Below, in pieces: positions 16,925 to 26,200 of a stretch of DNA of 64,000 nucleotides. Below the pieces are notes generated by a model. That model did no database searches. It worked only from the letters and a program-made list of their open reading frames with translations, and was not told the DNA's origin. The translations under genes were made by a program, and so were the position numbers. How positions within the stretch are numbered: position 1 is the stretch's first letter; each line of letters opens with the position of its first letter. Source of the DNA: Chthonomonas sp. UBA2362 (GTDB lineage Bacteria; Armatimonadota; Fimbriimonadia; Fimbriimonadales; Fimbriimonadaceae); assembly GCA_002344135.1 (NCBI GenBank), contig DDTO01000004.1, positions 487,660 to 551,659 on the forward strand, in the 5' to 3' direction.

Positions 16925-19141
16925 ATGTCCGCGCTGCCCGAGGCTCTCGATCACGGCTTCGTGCTGCGTGGACGGATCAGCATCGATCATCCGCTGGGTC
17001 GCGGCGGCTTCGGCATCACCTACGTGGCCTCCGACCTCGATCGCAAGGACCTGTGCGTGGTGAAGGAACTGGCCCCGGCCAGTGCCGTTCGCCTTTCCGA
17101 CGGGCGGCTTGACCTCCGACCGCTCGGGGCGACCACCGCTCAGCGGCTTCGACACCAGTTCGTCCATGAGGCTCATGTCTTGGGGCGGCTCAACATCCGA
17201 GGGATCATCCCCGTCCGGATCGCATGGCAAGAGAACGGCACCGCCTACATCGCCATGGACTACGTCCATGGCGCGATGCCCCTTCAGAAGGTCTTGCTCT
17301 CCGAAGGCCGCATGGACGTGTCCGCGGTCCTCGATATCGTGTACCAACTGCTGGAGGCACTCGAGGCGATTCACGCACGGGGGCTGCTTCACCGCGACCT
17401 CAAGCCCTCGAACGTCCTTTTGGGTCCAAAGGGAGAGGCTTACCTGATCGATTTCGGGAGCGCACGGGAGTGGCATGCCGACCGCTCGGCCCACCATACG
17501 GTCGAGTACACGCCGGGTTATGCGCCCATCGAGCAGATGAGCGAGTCTGGGCGGCGGGGGCCGGGTACCGATCTCTACGGCCTGTGCGCATTGGCATACG
17601 CGCTCCTGACCGGATCGCCGCCGACGCCCGCCGTGGATCGTGCCGGGGGCGCCCCTCTGATTCCGCTGCGAGCCGTCCGGCCGGATGTGGAACCGAGGGT
17701 CGCCGCCGCAATCGAAGCCGGTCTCGAGATGGAACTCGACCGCCGCCCCGCGAGCGCCGGCGCCCTGCGTGCCATGCTCGACGAGCCGACCCCCAGCTCG
17801 CCGGCCAAGAGTCCGCTCAGGGAACTCGACGAGCGGCTGGTGCGTCTTCAGCAGTTCTGGTATGGCGTTAGAGAGTGCCCAGCTTGCGGAGGAGTGCTCG
17901 AGCAGCCGCTGCCCCTTCGCAGCGCGCGCGGAGGTCTCCGATGCCCAGTCTGTCGCGAAGGCACGATCCGCTTGAGGCGGATCAGCGAGGCGGCATGCCC
18001 GATCTGCCGTGTGGGAGTGCTCCAGAAGATCGTCAACTCGAATCCCCTGCGAATCTGCCCCACTTGCCGGGTCGGGCTTCTCACGCGACGAGGATTCGGC
18101 CTCCGCAAACGGGGTCGGGTCTGCAGCGACTGTGGGGAGTCGTACGTTGTAGAGGGAAACCCGTGGCGGCGGGAGTCCGACGATCTCGCGCTGTCGCCCG
18201 CCGATTGGCGCGAGCGTTGCGGCCGATCGATGGACGTCCGGAGATGCGACGTCTGTGCCGCCCAGTTCGATCGCCTGCCCGACGATCGCATGCGCCAAAT
18301 CGTGCCCGCGCCCAAGCCCGACGACTTCGACGACTTGTTCCTCGACGAGTGGGCCCGAATTGCGGCCGGACTCGATCCCGGCGCGGGCAATGCGACGTGC
18401 GATGCCTGCGAAGCGGATTACTTTCTCGATGGTGACCGATTGACCCTCCTTTCGGCATCCCGCGATCCCTTCGGCTTCGCCGGCGCCTACCTGGGCCGCC
18501 TTTTGCGAAGCGAGGACGTCGGGTGGCTAGCGGTTGGCAAAGCCAGCGGCCGCGAAGGGTTGGTCTGCGGGGACTGCGAGGCCGAGTTCGACGGCTCGGG
18601 CGACGTTCTGACCCTCGCACGATCGACGCATAACCTGCTGCGCGGGCGAATCGGCCAGAGCCTGACTTTGGCAAATTGGCACCGGATCGCTCGCGATTTG
18701 CCCCTGGTCGGCGAAGAGGACACGTTGACCGCACAGGTGGCGACCGCATTGCGCGAGGCCTATGTCTCGGGCGAACTTCCCTTCGATTCGCGGGACGCTC
18801 GCGTGATCTGGAGGGGTCCGGCCGCACGCGTCGAGGGATCGGGCGACAATCGCTCCCCCCTCGGCTCAGGGCAACTGCTCCTCGACGAAAACGGACTCGC
18901 CTTCGGGGGCTTGGTGCGGAAGCTGCGGGTTGCCCGGGAGGCGATCCTGACCGCTGCATTCGAGGACGGGGTGCTTCGTTTCTCGCTGGAAGACGGGACT
19001 TCGCTGGAGTTCGAGGTGGAGCCCATCGCTTTCTCCGTAAAACTGGACTCCGGAAGATGGGAGACGGTCCTCGACGGATCGGCGCTCGCCGCGCGATTCA
19101 CCGCCGCCCAGCAGAATGATGAAGCGGAGCAGGTGCTCTGA
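16925..19141 (+). CDS. Hanks-type Ser/Thr kinase with eight-CxxC zinc-ribbon tail
   Basis: The 738-residue protein starts with a complete kinase domain: glycine loop GRGGFG (25-30), K47, E82, HRDLKPSN (156-163), DFG (176-178), and an APE-like APIEQ near 200. There is no transmembrane helix or PASTA domain. From residue 318 come eight CxxC pairs (C318/321, 340/343, 358/361, 378/381, 400/403, 441/444, 492/495, 548/551), which would form about four zinc ribbons. The last 170 residues are beta-rich and unassigned. A cytosolic sensor or scaffold for protein or nucleic acid is likely. I do not know this combination as a named family. Confidence 0.88.
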   Translation: MSALPEALDHGFVLRGRISIDHPLGRGGFGITYVASDLDRKDLCVVKELAPASAVRLSDGRLDLRPLGATTAQRLRHQFVHEAHVLGRLNIRGIIPVRIAWQENGTAYIAMDYVHGAMPLQKVLLSEGRMDVSAVLDIVYQLLEALEAIHARGLLHRDLKPSNVLLGPKGEAYLIDFGSAREWHADRSAHHTVEYTPGYAPIEQMSESGRRGPGTDLYGLCALAYALLTGSPPTPAVDRAGGAPLIPLRAVRPDVEPRVAAAIEAGLEMELDRRPASAGALRAMLDEPTPSSPAKSPLRELDERLVRLQQFWYGVRECPACGGVLEQPLPLRSARGGLRCPVCREGTIRLRRISEAACPICRVGVLQKIVNSNPLRICPTCRVGLLTRRGFGLRKRGRVCSDCGESYVVEGNPWRRESDDLALSPADWRERCGRSMDVRRCDVCAAQFDRLPDDRMRQIVPAPKPDDFDDLFLDEWARIAAGLDPGAGNATCDACEADYFLDGDRLTLLSASRDPFGFAGAYLGRLLRSEDVGWLAVGKASGREGLVCGDCEAEFDGSGDVLTLARSTHNLLRGRIGQSLTLANWHRIARDLPLVGEEDTLTAQVATALREAYVSGELPFDSRDARVIWRGPAARVEGSGDNRSPLGSGQLLLDENGLAFGGLVRKLRVAREAILTAAFEDGVLRFSLEDGTSLEFEVEPIAFSVKLDSGRWETVLDGSALAARFTAAQQNDEAEQVL

Positions 19142-19200
19142 GTCCTCGGTGCGGGGGCTTCGCGGGTGGACTCTTCAGCGAGCGGATCAGGACTCTTTAT

Positions 19201-19225
19201 GGACTCTTAAGCCGCATAAGAGTCC
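19201..19225. terminator. Hairpin between convergent genes
   Basis: GGACTCTTA (19201-19209) pairs perfectly with TAAGAGTCC (19217-19225) around a seven-base loop. Partial copies of GGACTCTT also occur at about 19167 and 19190. It could terminate the kinase gene and the convergent gene ending at 19301. Confidence 0.5.
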
Positions 19226-19300
19226 CTGTTATGTCCTCGTAGGGTCCCTGCACAGTCCATTCGCACGGTGTTGGACCGGAAGCGAGCTGGAGAGATTGCC

Positions 19301-20098
19301 TTAGCGCGGAGTCGGCGCAACGGCGGGCTTGTCCGCGCGCGCTTCCACGACCAGCCTTGCGGCCTGGTTTGCGGCTACCTGCAGCCGGCGCTCACGCTCG
19401 GCGTCGACCAGCGTCCTAAGCTGGTAGTCGCCGGTGAGGGCGACTGGGACGAACACCTTCGTCGACTTGGCGCCGAGAGAGACCTCGATGGGCTCGAAGG
19501 CCAGGACGTTGCTGAGGGAAGGCGGCGCTTCGTTGCCCCTCAGGGCGCGAATCACTTCGCTTTCGTCGATCGGCTCACCACGGGTGCCAAAGGGAGGGCT
19601 CGGGCTCATCCGTTCGACGACGCTCCCCAGGGATTCGAGCAGGTTGGCCTCGAGCGCCGCCGCATCCCAATGGCCGTGATCCTCGCCGATGAGCGTATAC
19701 CCGCGATATTCAGCCTTCAGTCCAGCGGGCAGCCGCTGCATCTGTACGCGAGCGTAGGCGGTTGGAAACACCGGTCTCCAACGGCTCGGCGAGGATTCGG
19801 CCCCCATCATGAAGCCGAGCCCCATCGCGACGACGAATCCGCCCACGACGGCGAGGGCAAGAAAGACCCTTCTGCGTCGGCGACGGGGGAGTACAGGCGG
19901 CGGCGTGACGACCCGGTTTCGCCGAACCTCCTGGAGCAGGCTTTCCACCTCCTCCGTCGTAACCCCCATCGCCTCGGCGAGGTCTGCCGATGTCGGAAGT
20001 TGCCGGAGCGCGTCGAGTTCTTGCTTGCGCCGCGCCCAAAGCTCGAAGACGGCTTGCGCTTCTTCGGTAGTAATCACGGGCTCGGCGTCGGCGTGCAT
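19301..20098 (-). CDS. Single-pass membrane protein with N-terminal HTH-like domain
   Basis: The 265-residue product begins with a helical region, SADLAEAMGVTTEEVESLLQEV (as ADLAEAMGV then a second helix), that has the spacing of a helix-turn-helix. A poly-arginine stop-transfer RRRRRR, one transmembrane segment (about residues 80-100) and an extracytoplasmic domain of about 160 residues follow. This plan is like anti-sigma or transmembrane regulator proteins, but no family is recognised. GGAG eight bases upstream favours the ATG at 20098 over the one at 20104. TATTAT at 20116-20121 is a good -10. Confidence 0.65.
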   Translation of the reverse strand: MHADAEPVITTEEAQAVFELWARRKQELDALRQLPTSADLAEAMGVTTEEVESLLQEVRRNRVVTPPPVLPRRRRRRVFLALAVVGGFVVAMGLGFMMGAESSPSRWRPVFPTAYARVQMQRLPAGLKAEYRGYTLIGEDHGHWDAAALEANLLESLGSVVERMSPSPPFGTRGEPIDESEVIRALRGNEAPPSLSNVLAFEPIEVSLGAKSTKVFVPVALTGDYQLRTLVDAERERRLQVAANQAARLVVEARADKPAVAPTPR

Positions 20099-20291
20099 CA
20101 ACATCGCTCCGTTTCATAATACAACGCACTCTGGAGCCGAGTTGCACCCGTTTTGCGAGCGGTTTCACGGTCGCGACGATCCCCTGGCCCGAGGTCGGGG
20201 AACCCGAGACGACCTCGCGAGGAATAGACCATAGTATCGTCACAGAACGCGCAGGGTCCGATGGCCCTTGCGTAGGAGGGTTTACTGCGCT

Positions 20292-22814
20292 ATGAAGGGT
20301 TTCGTTCGTCCTGGCCTCGCCACGCTCGCTCTTGTTTCCCTGGCCGTCGTCGTCCACGCCCAGGGCCCGCTCGCTAAGAACAACCGTGCGAACTGGAAGC
20401 TCGCCGACCGTTTCACCACCGAGAGCCTTCGGCCTTTCGTCTACAGCTCATCGCTCACGCCGGGATGGATCAACCGGACCGATACCTTCTGGTATTCCTG
20501 GCGTGACGACAAGGGCGTTAAGTTCTGGAAGGTCGACTCGAAGGCTCGCAAGAAGACCATGCTGTTCGACTCTGCGAAGATGGCTGCCCTGCTATCTGAA
20601 GCCACCAAGAAGCCCTACGATTCGACGAATCTACCCATCACGACCGTGACCTTCGACGAGAAGGATGCGAACCTGATGCGCTTCACGCTCGAGAACGTCC
20701 GCTACGAATACGACCTCGTCAAGGAAACTCTCAAGGTGCTCCCTCGCGCAGCGGGGGCGCCCGGTGCTGCCCCCGGCGGCGCGCCCGGCCAAGGACGACG
20801 CGGCGGCGGAGGGCAAGGCGGTCAAGGTGGCCAAGGGGGTCCTCCCGGCGCCGGAGCCCAGAACTTCCGCAACTACTCCCCCGATCGCAAAGCCTTCGTA
20901 TACGCGATGGACCACAACCTCTACTTCGTCGAAGTGGTCGACGGGAAGGAAGGCGAACCGATTCAGCTAACGAAGGATGGGGAGAAGGACTACAGCTTCG
21001 GAAGCCGCGACACCCAGCAGCAATTCCAGCAACAACAGCAACAACAACAACAGCAGCAGCAGCAGGACCAGCAAGACCAGCAGGAACAGACCACCCAACA
21101 GCAGACGACTGCTCAAAGTCAGGAGCGTCGCGTGAGAGCGAATGTCACCTGGTCCAAGGATTCCCGGCGCTTCTACGTCACCCGGAGCGACTCTCGCAAG
21201 GTGAAGGAACTCTGGCTCGTAAACTCACTATCGCAGCCGCGGCCGACCCTGCTGACCTACAAGTACGCGATGCCTGGCGATACCGACGTGTCGCAGATCG
21301 AACTTCACGCGTTCGATCCCGACAAGAAGGCCCTCGCGAAGCTGCCCGTCGAGAAATGGAAAGACCAACGCCTGATAAACATCCACTGGCAGGATACGAC
21401 CTCCGACGCCCTCCGCTTCATTCGTCGCGACCGTTTGCAGCGCAACCTCGAGGTATGTGAAATCGACCTCAAGGAACAGAAGATCAAGGTCCTCCTAGGC
21501 GAGTCCGTCGAGAACGCATTCTTGGAAACCCAGGACGTTCGCTACGTCAAGCCCGGCGGCGAGTTCCTCTGGTTCTCGGAACGCACCGGCTGGGGGCACT
21601 ACTACCGATACTCGAACGATGGCAAGCTCCTCAACGCTGTCACGAGTGGCCCGTACCGTGCGGCTCAGATCGTTGAAGTCGACGCCGACAAGGGCATGGT
21701 CTGGTTCCGGGGCATGGGCCGCGAACCAGGCGAGAACCCCTACTACCGTCACCTCTACTGCAGCAAACTCGACGGCTCCGACCTCGAACTGCTCGACCCA
21801 GACGAAGCCGATCACCAATCGAGCCTCTCACCGAGCAAGGACTTCATCGTCGACGTTTGCTCCCGGACCGACATGGCGCCGAAGGCCCTGCTGCGAGATC
21901 GCAAGGGCAAGGTCATCCTCGAACTGGAGGAGATGGACATCAGCCGTCTTGTCGAGGTGGGCTGGCGTATGCCCGAGCGTTTCGTCGTGAAGGCGGCCGA
22001 CGGTGTCACGGACATTTACGGCAACATGTGGAAGCCGACCGACTTCGACCCCAGGAAGTCTTATCCGATCATCGCCAATGTCTATCCGGGACCTCAGACC
22101 GAGAGTGTGACCGCAGGGTTCTCTGCGACGGCGACGAACCAGCGGCTTGCCCAATTGGGGTTCATCGTCATCCAGATCGGCAACCGAGGCGGCAATCCGG
22201 CCCGCTCGAACGCTTACCACAGCTACGGCTACTACAATCTGCGCGACTACGGACTCGAGGATAAGAAGGCCGGCATCGAGCAGCTCGCCGCCCGTTACTC
22301 CTGGATCGACCTCGACCGAGTCGGCATCTACGGGCACTCTGGCGGAGGGTTCATGACTGCAGCGGCGCTCCTTCTGCCACCCTACAATACGTTCTTCAAG
22401 GTCGGCGTCAGCAGCGCGGGCAACCACGACAACAACATCTATAACGCTAACTGGAGCGAGCAGCACCACGGATTGAAGGAAGTCCCCGTAAAGGACAAGG
22501 ACGGCAAGGACACCGCCGAGAAAAAGTTCGAGATCAAGGTGCCCACCAACGCCGAACTGGCGGCGAACCTAAAGGGTCACCTCCTGCTCGTTCACGGCGA
22601 CATGGACAACAACGTCCATCCGGGAGGCACGATGCGTCTCGTGGAAGCCCTCATCAAAGCGAACAAGCGGTTCGACTTTATGATGCTCCCCGGCAAGGCT
22701 CACGGTTTCGGCGACATGCAGCCTTACTTCACCCGGTTGATGATGGAGTACTTCGCCGAGCACCTCCTCGGCGACTACTACAGAGGAAGCGCCGACATGG
22801 GCTCGCCCCGGTGA
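20292..22814 (+). CDS. Secreted S9 peptidase (DPP IV-like) with polyglutamine insert
   Basis: The 840-residue enzyme has a signal peptide ending AVVVHAQ, a propeller domain and an alpha/beta-hydrolase domain with S683 (GHSGGG), D772 (HGDMDNNVHP) and H804 (GKAHGFG). Two low-complexity inserts lie in the propeller: a GGQGGQGG segment (about 155-190) and a glutamine tract with 13 consecutive Q at 246-258 inside a Q/D/T-rich run to about 278. AGGAGG at 20274-20279 and the signal peptide fix the start at 20292 rather than the upstream TTG. The M14 carboxypeptidase gene follows after 15 bases, so the two probably work together on extracellular peptides. Confidence 0.88.
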   Translation: MKGFVRPGLATLALVSLAVVVHAQGPLAKNNRANWKLADRFTTESLRPFVYSSSLTPGWINRTDTFWYSWRDDKGVKFWKVDSKARKKTMLFDSAKMAALLSEATKKPYDSTNLPITTVTFDEKDANLMRFTLENVRYEYDLVKETLKVLPRAAGAPGAAPGGAPGQGRRGGGGQGGQGGQGGPPGAGAQNFRNYSPDRKAFVYAMDHNLYFVEVVDGKEGEPIQLTKDGEKDYSFGSRDTQQQFQQQQQQQQQQQQQDQQDQQEQTTQQQTTAQSQERRVRANVTWSKDSRRFYVTRSDSRKVKELWLVNSLSQPRPTLLTYKYAMPGDTDVSQIELHAFDPDKKALAKLPVEKWKDQRLINIHWQDTTSDALRFIRRDRLQRNLEVCEIDLKEQKIKVLLGESVENAFLETQDVRYVKPGGEFLWFSERTGWGHYYRYSNDGKLLNAVTSGPYRAAQIVEVDADKGMVWFRGMGREPGENPYYRHLYCSKLDGSDLELLDPDEADHQSSLSPSKDFIVDVCSRTDMAPKALLRDRKGKVILELEEMDISRLVEVGWRMPERFVVKAADGVTDIYGNMWKPTDFDPRKSYPIIANVYPGPQTESVTAGFSATATNQRLAQLGFIVIQIGNRGGNPARSNAYHSYGYYNLRDYGLEDKKAGIEQLAARYSWIDLDRVGIYGHSGGGFMTAAALLLPPYNTFFKVGVSSAGNHDNNIYNANWSEQHHGLKEVPVKDKDGKDTAEKKFEIKVPTNAELAANLKGHLLLVHGDMDNNVHPGGTMRLVEALIKANKRFDFMMLPGKAHGFGDMQPYFTRLMMEYFAEHLLGDYYRGSADMGSPR

Positions 22815-22829
22815 GGAACACTTAGGCGC

Positions 22830-25421
22830 ATGACCTCCCTCCTGATCGCCGCGCTCGCCTTTCAGACCATTGCCAGTCCGAAGGACTTCTTCGGGCACGA
22901 GATCTGCGAGGATTACCAACTCGTGAACTACCGGGGCCTTTCCTCGTACTGGGCACGCCTCGCGCAGGAATCGCCGCGAATCAAGATCGTGAGCATCGGC
23001 AAAACCGAGGAAGGCCGCGATCAGTTCATGGCCATCGTAAGCGAGCCCACCAACTTGCGACGGTTGGAGGCCATTCGCCGAGACAACGTTCGGCTGGCCT
23101 CGGGACGTACCAGCATGGCGGAAGCGAAGGCCATCGCCCGCCGCGGAAAGGCGATCGTCTGGATCGACGGCGGGCTTCACGCCAGCGAAGTTCTCGGCGC
23201 CCAGCAACTGCTTCAGACCGCCTACGACCTCGTCAGCCGAAACGACGAAGAGAATCGCCGTATTCTCAGGGACTGCGTCGTCCTCCTCGTGCACGCGAAT
23301 CCCGACGGTATGGACCTGGTCAGCGACTGGTATATGCGAAGGCCCAAGCCCGAAGACCGCGCTCTCGAGGGGGTGCCCGTGCTGTATCAGAAGTACGCCG
23401 GTCACGATAACAATCGCGACTTCTTCGCCAGCAACCTGGCCGAGACGCGAAACATGAACCGCATCCTTTACCGGGAGTGGCTGCCTCAGATCGTCTACAA
23501 CCATCACCAGAGCGCACCGAGCGGAACGATCATGTTCATTCCGCCCTTCCGAAATCCGTTTAACTATCACGTCGATCCGCTCAACCAGATCGGCATCGAC
23601 CTTGCCGGCGTCCACATGCATCAGCGCCTGATCGCCGAGGGCCTCGGGGGCACCGTGATGCGCGGGGGGGCGCCTTACTCCGGCTGGTGGAACGGAGGGC
23701 TGCGAACGACGACGTACTTCCACAACATGATCGGCATCCTCACCGAGACCTGGGGAAGCCCGAATCCGACTCGCGTCCCGTTCGTAGTGGAGCGTCAGGT
23801 TCCCATCTCCGACCTGCCGAAGCCGATCGATGTGCGCATGTGGCATCTGCGCGACTCACTCCGGTACGAAGTCCTCGCCAACTACGCCCTCCTCGATTAC
23901 GCCTCGCGCTATCGCGAGAGAGTGCTCTTCGACAACTGGACGATGGCCATGAACTCGATCGAGCGCGGCTCGCGCGATTCTTGGACTCGGTACTCTTCAC
24001 GGGTTCGCGAGCGCCGCGAGGAAGCGCTCTCCGATCCCGCGCTGCGCGATGCTCGCGCCTACGTGCTGCCTTCCGACCAGCCCGACTTTTCGACGGCCAA
24101 GAAGTTGGCCGATCGCCTCATGTTCACCGGCATCGAGATCGAGCGCACGACTGCAGACGGCAAGTGGCCGAAAGGCTCGCTCGTGGTACGCGGGAACCAA
24201 CCATTTCGGCCTCATGTGCTCGATATGTTCGAAGCGCAAGACCACCCGAACGACTTTCAGTACCCGGGGGGTCCTCCTATCCCGCCATACGACAATGCCG
24301 GCTACACCCTCGCCTTCCAGATGGGCGTTCAGTTCGAACGAGTGCTCGATGATCCAGCGGGCCTCCTGGGCCCGACCGAGCGGATCGACCTGGATTCGCA
24401 GGGTGGTGCCACGCTCGCAGGTGATACCGCGGCCCGGACATGGATCGGAGACGCTCGGCAGAACGACACCTTCGCCCTTGCCACGGCGGCGGCGAAGGTC
24501 CGCTTGCCCATATCACGCACGACCCAACCCCTACGCGTCGGGGACCGCACGTTCGAGCCGGGGTCGGTCGTCGTAGAGGCGAGCCGAGACGAGGTCGTCC
24601 GTCTCCTGCCGATGACCCATTACGGCGACTTCTTCGGCGTCGGTTCACCGCCGCCCGGTTCTGACCGTGTGAAACCCGCCCGGATCGCCCTGTGGGATCG
24701 GTACGGCGGATCGATGCCGTCGGGCTGGATGCGCCATACCCTCGAGGCTTTCGGCTTCGATTACGAAGTCGTCTTCCCTCCCGATCTCGACTATGGCCGG
24801 CTTGCCGAAAAGTACGATGTCGTACTGCTTCCCTCCGGCGCGGTCCCCGCTCGTGATGCCGCCCCCGGGCGCCCCAGCCGTCTCGAAGACGACCCCACGA
24901 TCCCCTTCTATCTGCGGCGACGCATGGGCAGCGTCACCGCCAAAGCCACGCTGCCCAAGCTGAAAGAATTCCTCGAGGCGGGGGGCCGCGTGATGGCCAT
25001 CGGATCGAGCGCACTCAACCTCACTCGGCACTGGAAGCTTCCGGTCAACGATGCGCTCGTCGAGAACGGTGAGCCTCTACCGAACAGCAAGTTCTACATT
25101 CCAGGATCGCTGATGCGTATGAGAGTCCTGCCCAGCCGATGGACGCTCGGTCTGCGAGAGTTCGTCGACGTCGTTTTCGACGACTCCCCAGCCTTCCGGA
25201 TCGAAGCCCCAGCAAAGGCAGTCGGCGTCTACGAGGGCGAGAAGACCCTCCGATCGGGCTGGGCGTGGGGACAGGAGCGTCTAGCCGGCGCCGCCGCCAT
25301 CGTGGAGGTTCCGGTCGGCAAAGGAACCCTGCTGCTCGTCGGGCCGGAGATCAACTTCCGTGCCCAGCCGCATGGCAGCTTCAAGCTGCTCTTCAATACG
25401 CTCTTCGTATCGGCCAGCTAG
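22830..25421 (+). CDS. Secreted M14 zinc carboxypeptidase family protein
   Basis: At 863 residues it is long for the family. A short signal peptide (MTSLLIAALAFQTIAS) precedes an M14 domain with the zinc motif H117-x-x-E120 (GGLHASE), NPDG near 157, the substrate-anchoring N-N-R-D at 194-197 and a third ligand at H225 or H226 (YNHHQ). The catalytic glutamate is probably in GILTETWG. The remaining 500 residues contain a segment like a class I glutamine amidotransferase-type Rossmann domain (YDVVLLPSGAVP) and no further motif. It is co-transcribed with the S9 peptidase. Its stop shares CTAG with the convergent DUF4239 gene. Confidence 0.82.
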   Translation: MTSLLIAALAFQTIASPKDFFGHEICEDYQLVNYRGLSSYWARLAQESPRIKIVSIGKTEEGRDQFMAIVSEPTNLRRLEAIRRDNVRLASGRTSMAEAKAIARRGKAIVWIDGGLHASEVLGAQQLLQTAYDLVSRNDEENRRILRDCVVLLVHANPDGMDLVSDWYMRRPKPEDRALEGVPVLYQKYAGHDNNRDFFASNLAETRNMNRILYREWLPQIVYNHHQSAPSGTIMFIPPFRNPFNYHVDPLNQIGIDLAGVHMHQRLIAEGLGGTVMRGGAPYSGWWNGGLRTTTYFHNMIGILTETWGSPNPTRVPFVVERQVPISDLPKPIDVRMWHLRDSLRYEVLANYALLDYASRYRERVLFDNWTMAMNSIERGSRDSWTRYSSRVRERREEALSDPALRDARAYVLPSDQPDFSTAKKLADRLMFTGIEIERTTADGKWPKGSLVVRGNQPFRPHVLDMFEAQDHPNDFQYPGGPPIPPYDNAGYTLAFQMGVQFERVLDDPAGLLGPTERIDLDSQGGATLAGDTAARTWIGDARQNDTFALATAAAKVRLPISRTTQPLRVGDRTFEPGSVVVEASRDEVVRLLPMTHYGDFFGVGSPPPGSDRVKPARIALWDRYGGSMPSGWMRHTLEAFGFDYEVVFPPDLDYGRLAEKYDVVLLPSGAVPARDAAPGRPSRLEDDPTIPFYLRRRMGSVTAKATLPKLKEFLEAGGRVMAIGSSALNLTRHWKLPVNDALVENGEPLPNSKFYIPGSLMRMRVLPSRWTLGLREFVDVVFDDSPAFRIEAPAKAVGVYEGEKTLRSGWAWGQERLAGAAAIVEVPVGKGTLLLVGPEINFRAQPHGSFKLLFNTLFVSAS

Positions 25422-26194
25422 TCGAGATCGGAGGCGATCCGTGTTTGGACGGCCTTCATCGCATCGGGCTCGAGCCGCGCGTCACCCGAATAGGGGCTGT
25501 CCACATCGTGGATGACATAGAGGAGCAGCGTAATGAACCCCGAGAGCAGAGCGGTCATCAAGGAATGAGCGCGCGCGTTGCGGTTTCCGAAGAAGAAGGT
25601 GAATGAGATGGTAATCGCCCCGCCCGCAATCAACGCCGCCCAAACCAAGCTCGGCATCCTCGACTGCGCATCGAGGATACGTCCGCGCCGGTGATCGGCG
25701 AGTGAATTCAGCCTTCGAACCAACTCGTCGGCCACGTTCTGCTCTCGCGCTCCAATGGGATCGATGCCGAGCACGATCGGGAAAAGGTGGTCAAGGCTCT
25801 TCTCAGCGTTGACGCTTGCCAGGCCCTCGTGGAGGGTCGGCCACTCCTCTTCGATCACCGCCTTCGCATAGCGCCTGAGTTCGTGGTGGATCGGGTCGCG
25901 AATCTTCCGGTCGAGGCTGGCAGAATCGCGATAGATGTCGGCAACGTCGTTCGCCTCCATAGCGCTCGTCGCCTGAGCCGTCTTGTAGTCGTCCCACACC
26001 GCCACCACCGCCAGGCCAAGGATGACCGCGTACAGCACCCCAACAACACCGAACTTGAAGCCCGCGATCTCGTTGTTCTCAATCAGTTTCTCGAGCGCGT
26101 GGCGACGACGAACGAGCAATGAGAACCACACCGAGGCGGACGCAACCACTACGATGAGGAGGGGAGCCGCGATCCAGCCGGAGAGGTGGCCCAT
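25418..26194 (-). CDS. DUF4239 (bestrophin-like) membrane protein
   Basis: The 258-residue protein has four hydrophobic segments: two before and within NNEIAGFKFGVVGVLYAV, and a pair near residues 185-235 separated by GNRNARAHS. The NNE...GVLYAVILGLAVV stretch is the DUF4239 signature. The family is bestrophin-like and may form channels, but function is unproven. The ATG is six bases after the isocitrate dehydrogenase stop, indicating one transcript. Confidence 0.8.
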   Translation of the reverse strand: MGHLSGWIAAPLLIVVVASASVWFSLLVRRRHALEKLIENNEIAGFKFGVVGVLYAVILGLAVVAVWDDYKTAQATSAMEANDVADIYRDSASLDRKIRDPIHHELRRYAKAVIEEEWPTLHEGLASVNAEKSLDHLFPIVLGIDPIGAREQNVADELVRRLNSLADHRRGRILDAQSRMPSLVWAALIAGGAITISFTFFFGNRNARAHSLMTALLSGFITLLLYVIHDVDSPYSGDARLEPDAMKAVQTRIASDLD

Positions 26195-26200
26195 GCTGCT

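Noticed and set aside
19142..19300. Small RNA gene or attachment site made of GGACTCTT copies
   Set aside because: The copies are partial and irregular. The clearest structure is a simple hairpin between convergent genes, best read as a terminator.
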